A stretch of 64,000 nucleotides of DNA. It comes from Staphylotrichum longicolle. Its lineage: Eukaryota > Ascomycota > Sordariomycetes > Sordariales > Chaetomiaceae. The position numbers and the translations under genes were made by a program. The stretch spans positions 7,068,001-7,132,000 of the forward strand of contig JAHCVI010000001.1 in the NCBI GenBank assembly GCA_019096155.1, given 5' to 3'. The notes beneath the pieces were generated by a model. The model made no database searches. It was not told the DNA's origin and worked only from the letters and a program-made list of their open reading frames with translations. The first letter of the stretch is position 1. Every line of letters begins with the position of its first letter. This document shows, piece after piece, positions 62,642 through 64,000 of the stretch.

Positions 62642-64000
62642 GAGACTCCTAAACAGGAGACTTCACCTTTTGCCTGCTGACCCTACGTGACTTTTTTGCA
62701 TAGGATTCATTCACGGGACTCAGTGCATGAGGTTTCATACATGAGATACATAAGGTACTCAGGAATATGGTCGTTGAGCGGGGGTTGGCTGAATATCGCT
62801 TCTGAAGTGAAGACAAGCATCAGGGGCTGCATGGTCATTCGTTGAGACAACTCCTCTCTACAATTCCCTGTGTCAGTCTTTCTCAGCGGTCAGTATTCTC
62901 AATGCGAGGATTGACTCTCCCGATTTGGCATACGGAATAAAAGGGATAAATTTAACTAGTTTCAAATCATGTCTTTCACCAGAACGAGGCTTGTTCTTAA
63001 CCTCTCCCTAGCTCGAGATCTTCGTCTTGACTGTCTGACGCATCTTGAGGTTATCTGACGCGAATAACATCATTGGCCATCTTTCATCTCATTATTGGTG
63101 GACTAATACCGCTCCAACGTTTCACCGATGTTGCCAACATATCCAATCGTAATCAGGGCCTCCATTGTACCCTTGAAGCTTATACAACGGGACTGTAGAT
63201 AAGTTGAGCATACAACGCTTGACTCTTGTTTCTCATGACCAATCCGCCAGTAGCCTGCGAAGAGAGTAGCCAGTTGTTCTGAGAGCAGAGGCAAGGTTGG
63301 ATGAGGAAGATTGGAGCATTCTCTACTATTTGCACCCTTCAACAACAGATCTTGAATGACAGAACTTCAAAAACAAGTAAGCTTTAACCCCCAGCGCGAC
63401 ACACATGTTGTAGTGTAACCATAGATCTCAGCCGTCCCTTCTTGAATCCCAACAACCTACTCGCTGTACCGGGCCATCCTTTCAAGAAAGCGACGCCCAA
63501 GGCACAACCTTTCCCCGAGTCTGGCGACGAACCGATCCCCTCTACTAACCCCGTGCGTGCTCCGTGTGCACAGGCATCACATCACAGCCCATTCTTCCCG
63601 CCTTACGTGCGAAGCCTCGAGCACAGACAAGGCACCGAGGGGGCACTTATGTAACCTTCTCTACCTTTCCTTCCTGCTTCCCCGGGCGAACGGCGTAACC
63701 CCCGCATGTGGTGACCGTGTACGTACATGTTAATGTTGCCTCATCTCTCTTATTAGCTCACCTCTGTGTGTCGGTCGTCCTAACTACTGTGTTGTATGCT
63801 TTCCTCCGTTCCAAAAAGACGAACAGGAAAAAAGGGGATATCTCCGCGCCGTGCGCCACAACCCTCGTGCGTCCACATAATGCATCCTGGATTCCTCATT
63901 TGTCGTGTTGTCGTGGTCCAGACACTGTACGATTTGTACAAGGCACCTAGCTTCATGACCTCGAGGGCACGGCCTCGCCATGGGCCCTGTGTGACAATAA
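62642..64000. other. 1.36-kb AT-richer flank without recognisable genes
   Basis: Downstream of the tRNA pair, base composition drops in GC and coding bias disappears. ORFs of 60-80 codons on both strands have no recognisable domains. A T-run just after the tRNA-Gly gene (62691-62697) is a plausible RNA polymerase III terminator. I see no terminal repeats or transposase remnant in this stretch. Confidence 0.45.
62691..62697 (+). terminator. Possible RNA polymerase III terminator
   Basis: A run of seven Ts (GACTTTTTTGCA context) is the first long T run downstream of the tRNA-Ala/tRNA-Gly pair, about 50 nt after the tRNA-Gly gene. No T run separates the two tRNA genes. Confidence 0.5.

Noticed and set aside
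1..64000. CRISPR arrays, bacterial operons, ribosome binding sites or rRNA genes.
   Set aside because: None seen; intron-rich genes and nuclear tRNAs show that this is a eukaryotic chromosome.

Overview
The window is nuclear DNA of a filamentous ascomycete, most likely a Sordariomycete. Genes are 0.5-2 kb apart, GC-rich at third codon positions and on both strands. They are cut by short introns (mostly 50-110 nt) with GTRNGT donors, CTAAC/CTGAC-like branch sites and YAG acceptors. Every recognisable product is a eukaryotic housekeeping protein with a fungal architecture (Sla1 with three SH3 domains, Yea4, Prp46, Pex5, Nas6, Mis18). The lineage below Sordariomycetes is inference.

Layout. 1-5.8 kb: partial borealin (-), proteasome ubiquitin receptor Rpn10 (+), TRAPP subunit Trs23 (-), Yea4-type nucleotide-sugar transporter (+). 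6.4-15.1 kb: AMP deaminase and the endocytic adaptor Sla1 (both +). 16.4-17.7 kb: TLC-domain membrane protein (-). 18.6-24.1 kb: a head-to-head pair of proteins I do not recognise (1085 aa and 512 aa, the second with a C-terminal membrane segment). 24.6-29.9 kb: Cog8, the Hem25-type carrier, and an SR-like/coiled-coil protein (-). 31.7-38.5 kb: prefoldin subunit 1 (-), alkaline ceramidase (-), TMF-type golgin (+). 38.7-44.4 kb: Nas6/gankyrin (-), Prp46/PLRG1 (+), Orc1 (-). 45.8-54.8 kb: a doubtful Q/N-rich locus, an uncharacterised 493-aa protein (+), prefoldin subunit 5 (-), a MYND/SET protein (+), Mis18 (-). 55.2-62.1 kb: DEDDh RNA exonuclease (+), Pex5 (-), a mitochondrial two-RRM protein (-). 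62.5-62.65 kb: tRNA-Ala(AGC) with a 12-nt intron and tRNA-Gly(TCC), almost abutting. The remainder to 64 kb shows no gene.

The genes do not form a pathway. Functional echoes (two prefoldin subunits, two 26S proteasome factors, two centromere/chromosome-segregation factors, several Golgi/ER trafficking factors) look like chance, apart from possible shared promoters between divergent neighbours.

Three things stand out. First, six conserved genes (SLA1, the ceramidase, NAS6, ORC1, the MYND/SET gene and the exonuclease) are broken by single-base insertions or deletions, often in tight compensating clusters, while their neighbours are intact. This looks like uncorrected consensus error more than biology. 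Second, gene structures include a 3-nt micro-exon, a 14-nt micro-exon beside a GC-AG intron, two start codons that an intron appears to split as AT|G, six GTGCGT donors and a stop-free 57-nt intron. Third, the unrecognised divergent pair at 18.6-24.1 kb is the best candidate for undescribed biology. All splice models are hand-made from conserved protein frames and splice-site sequence; no alignment or search could be run.
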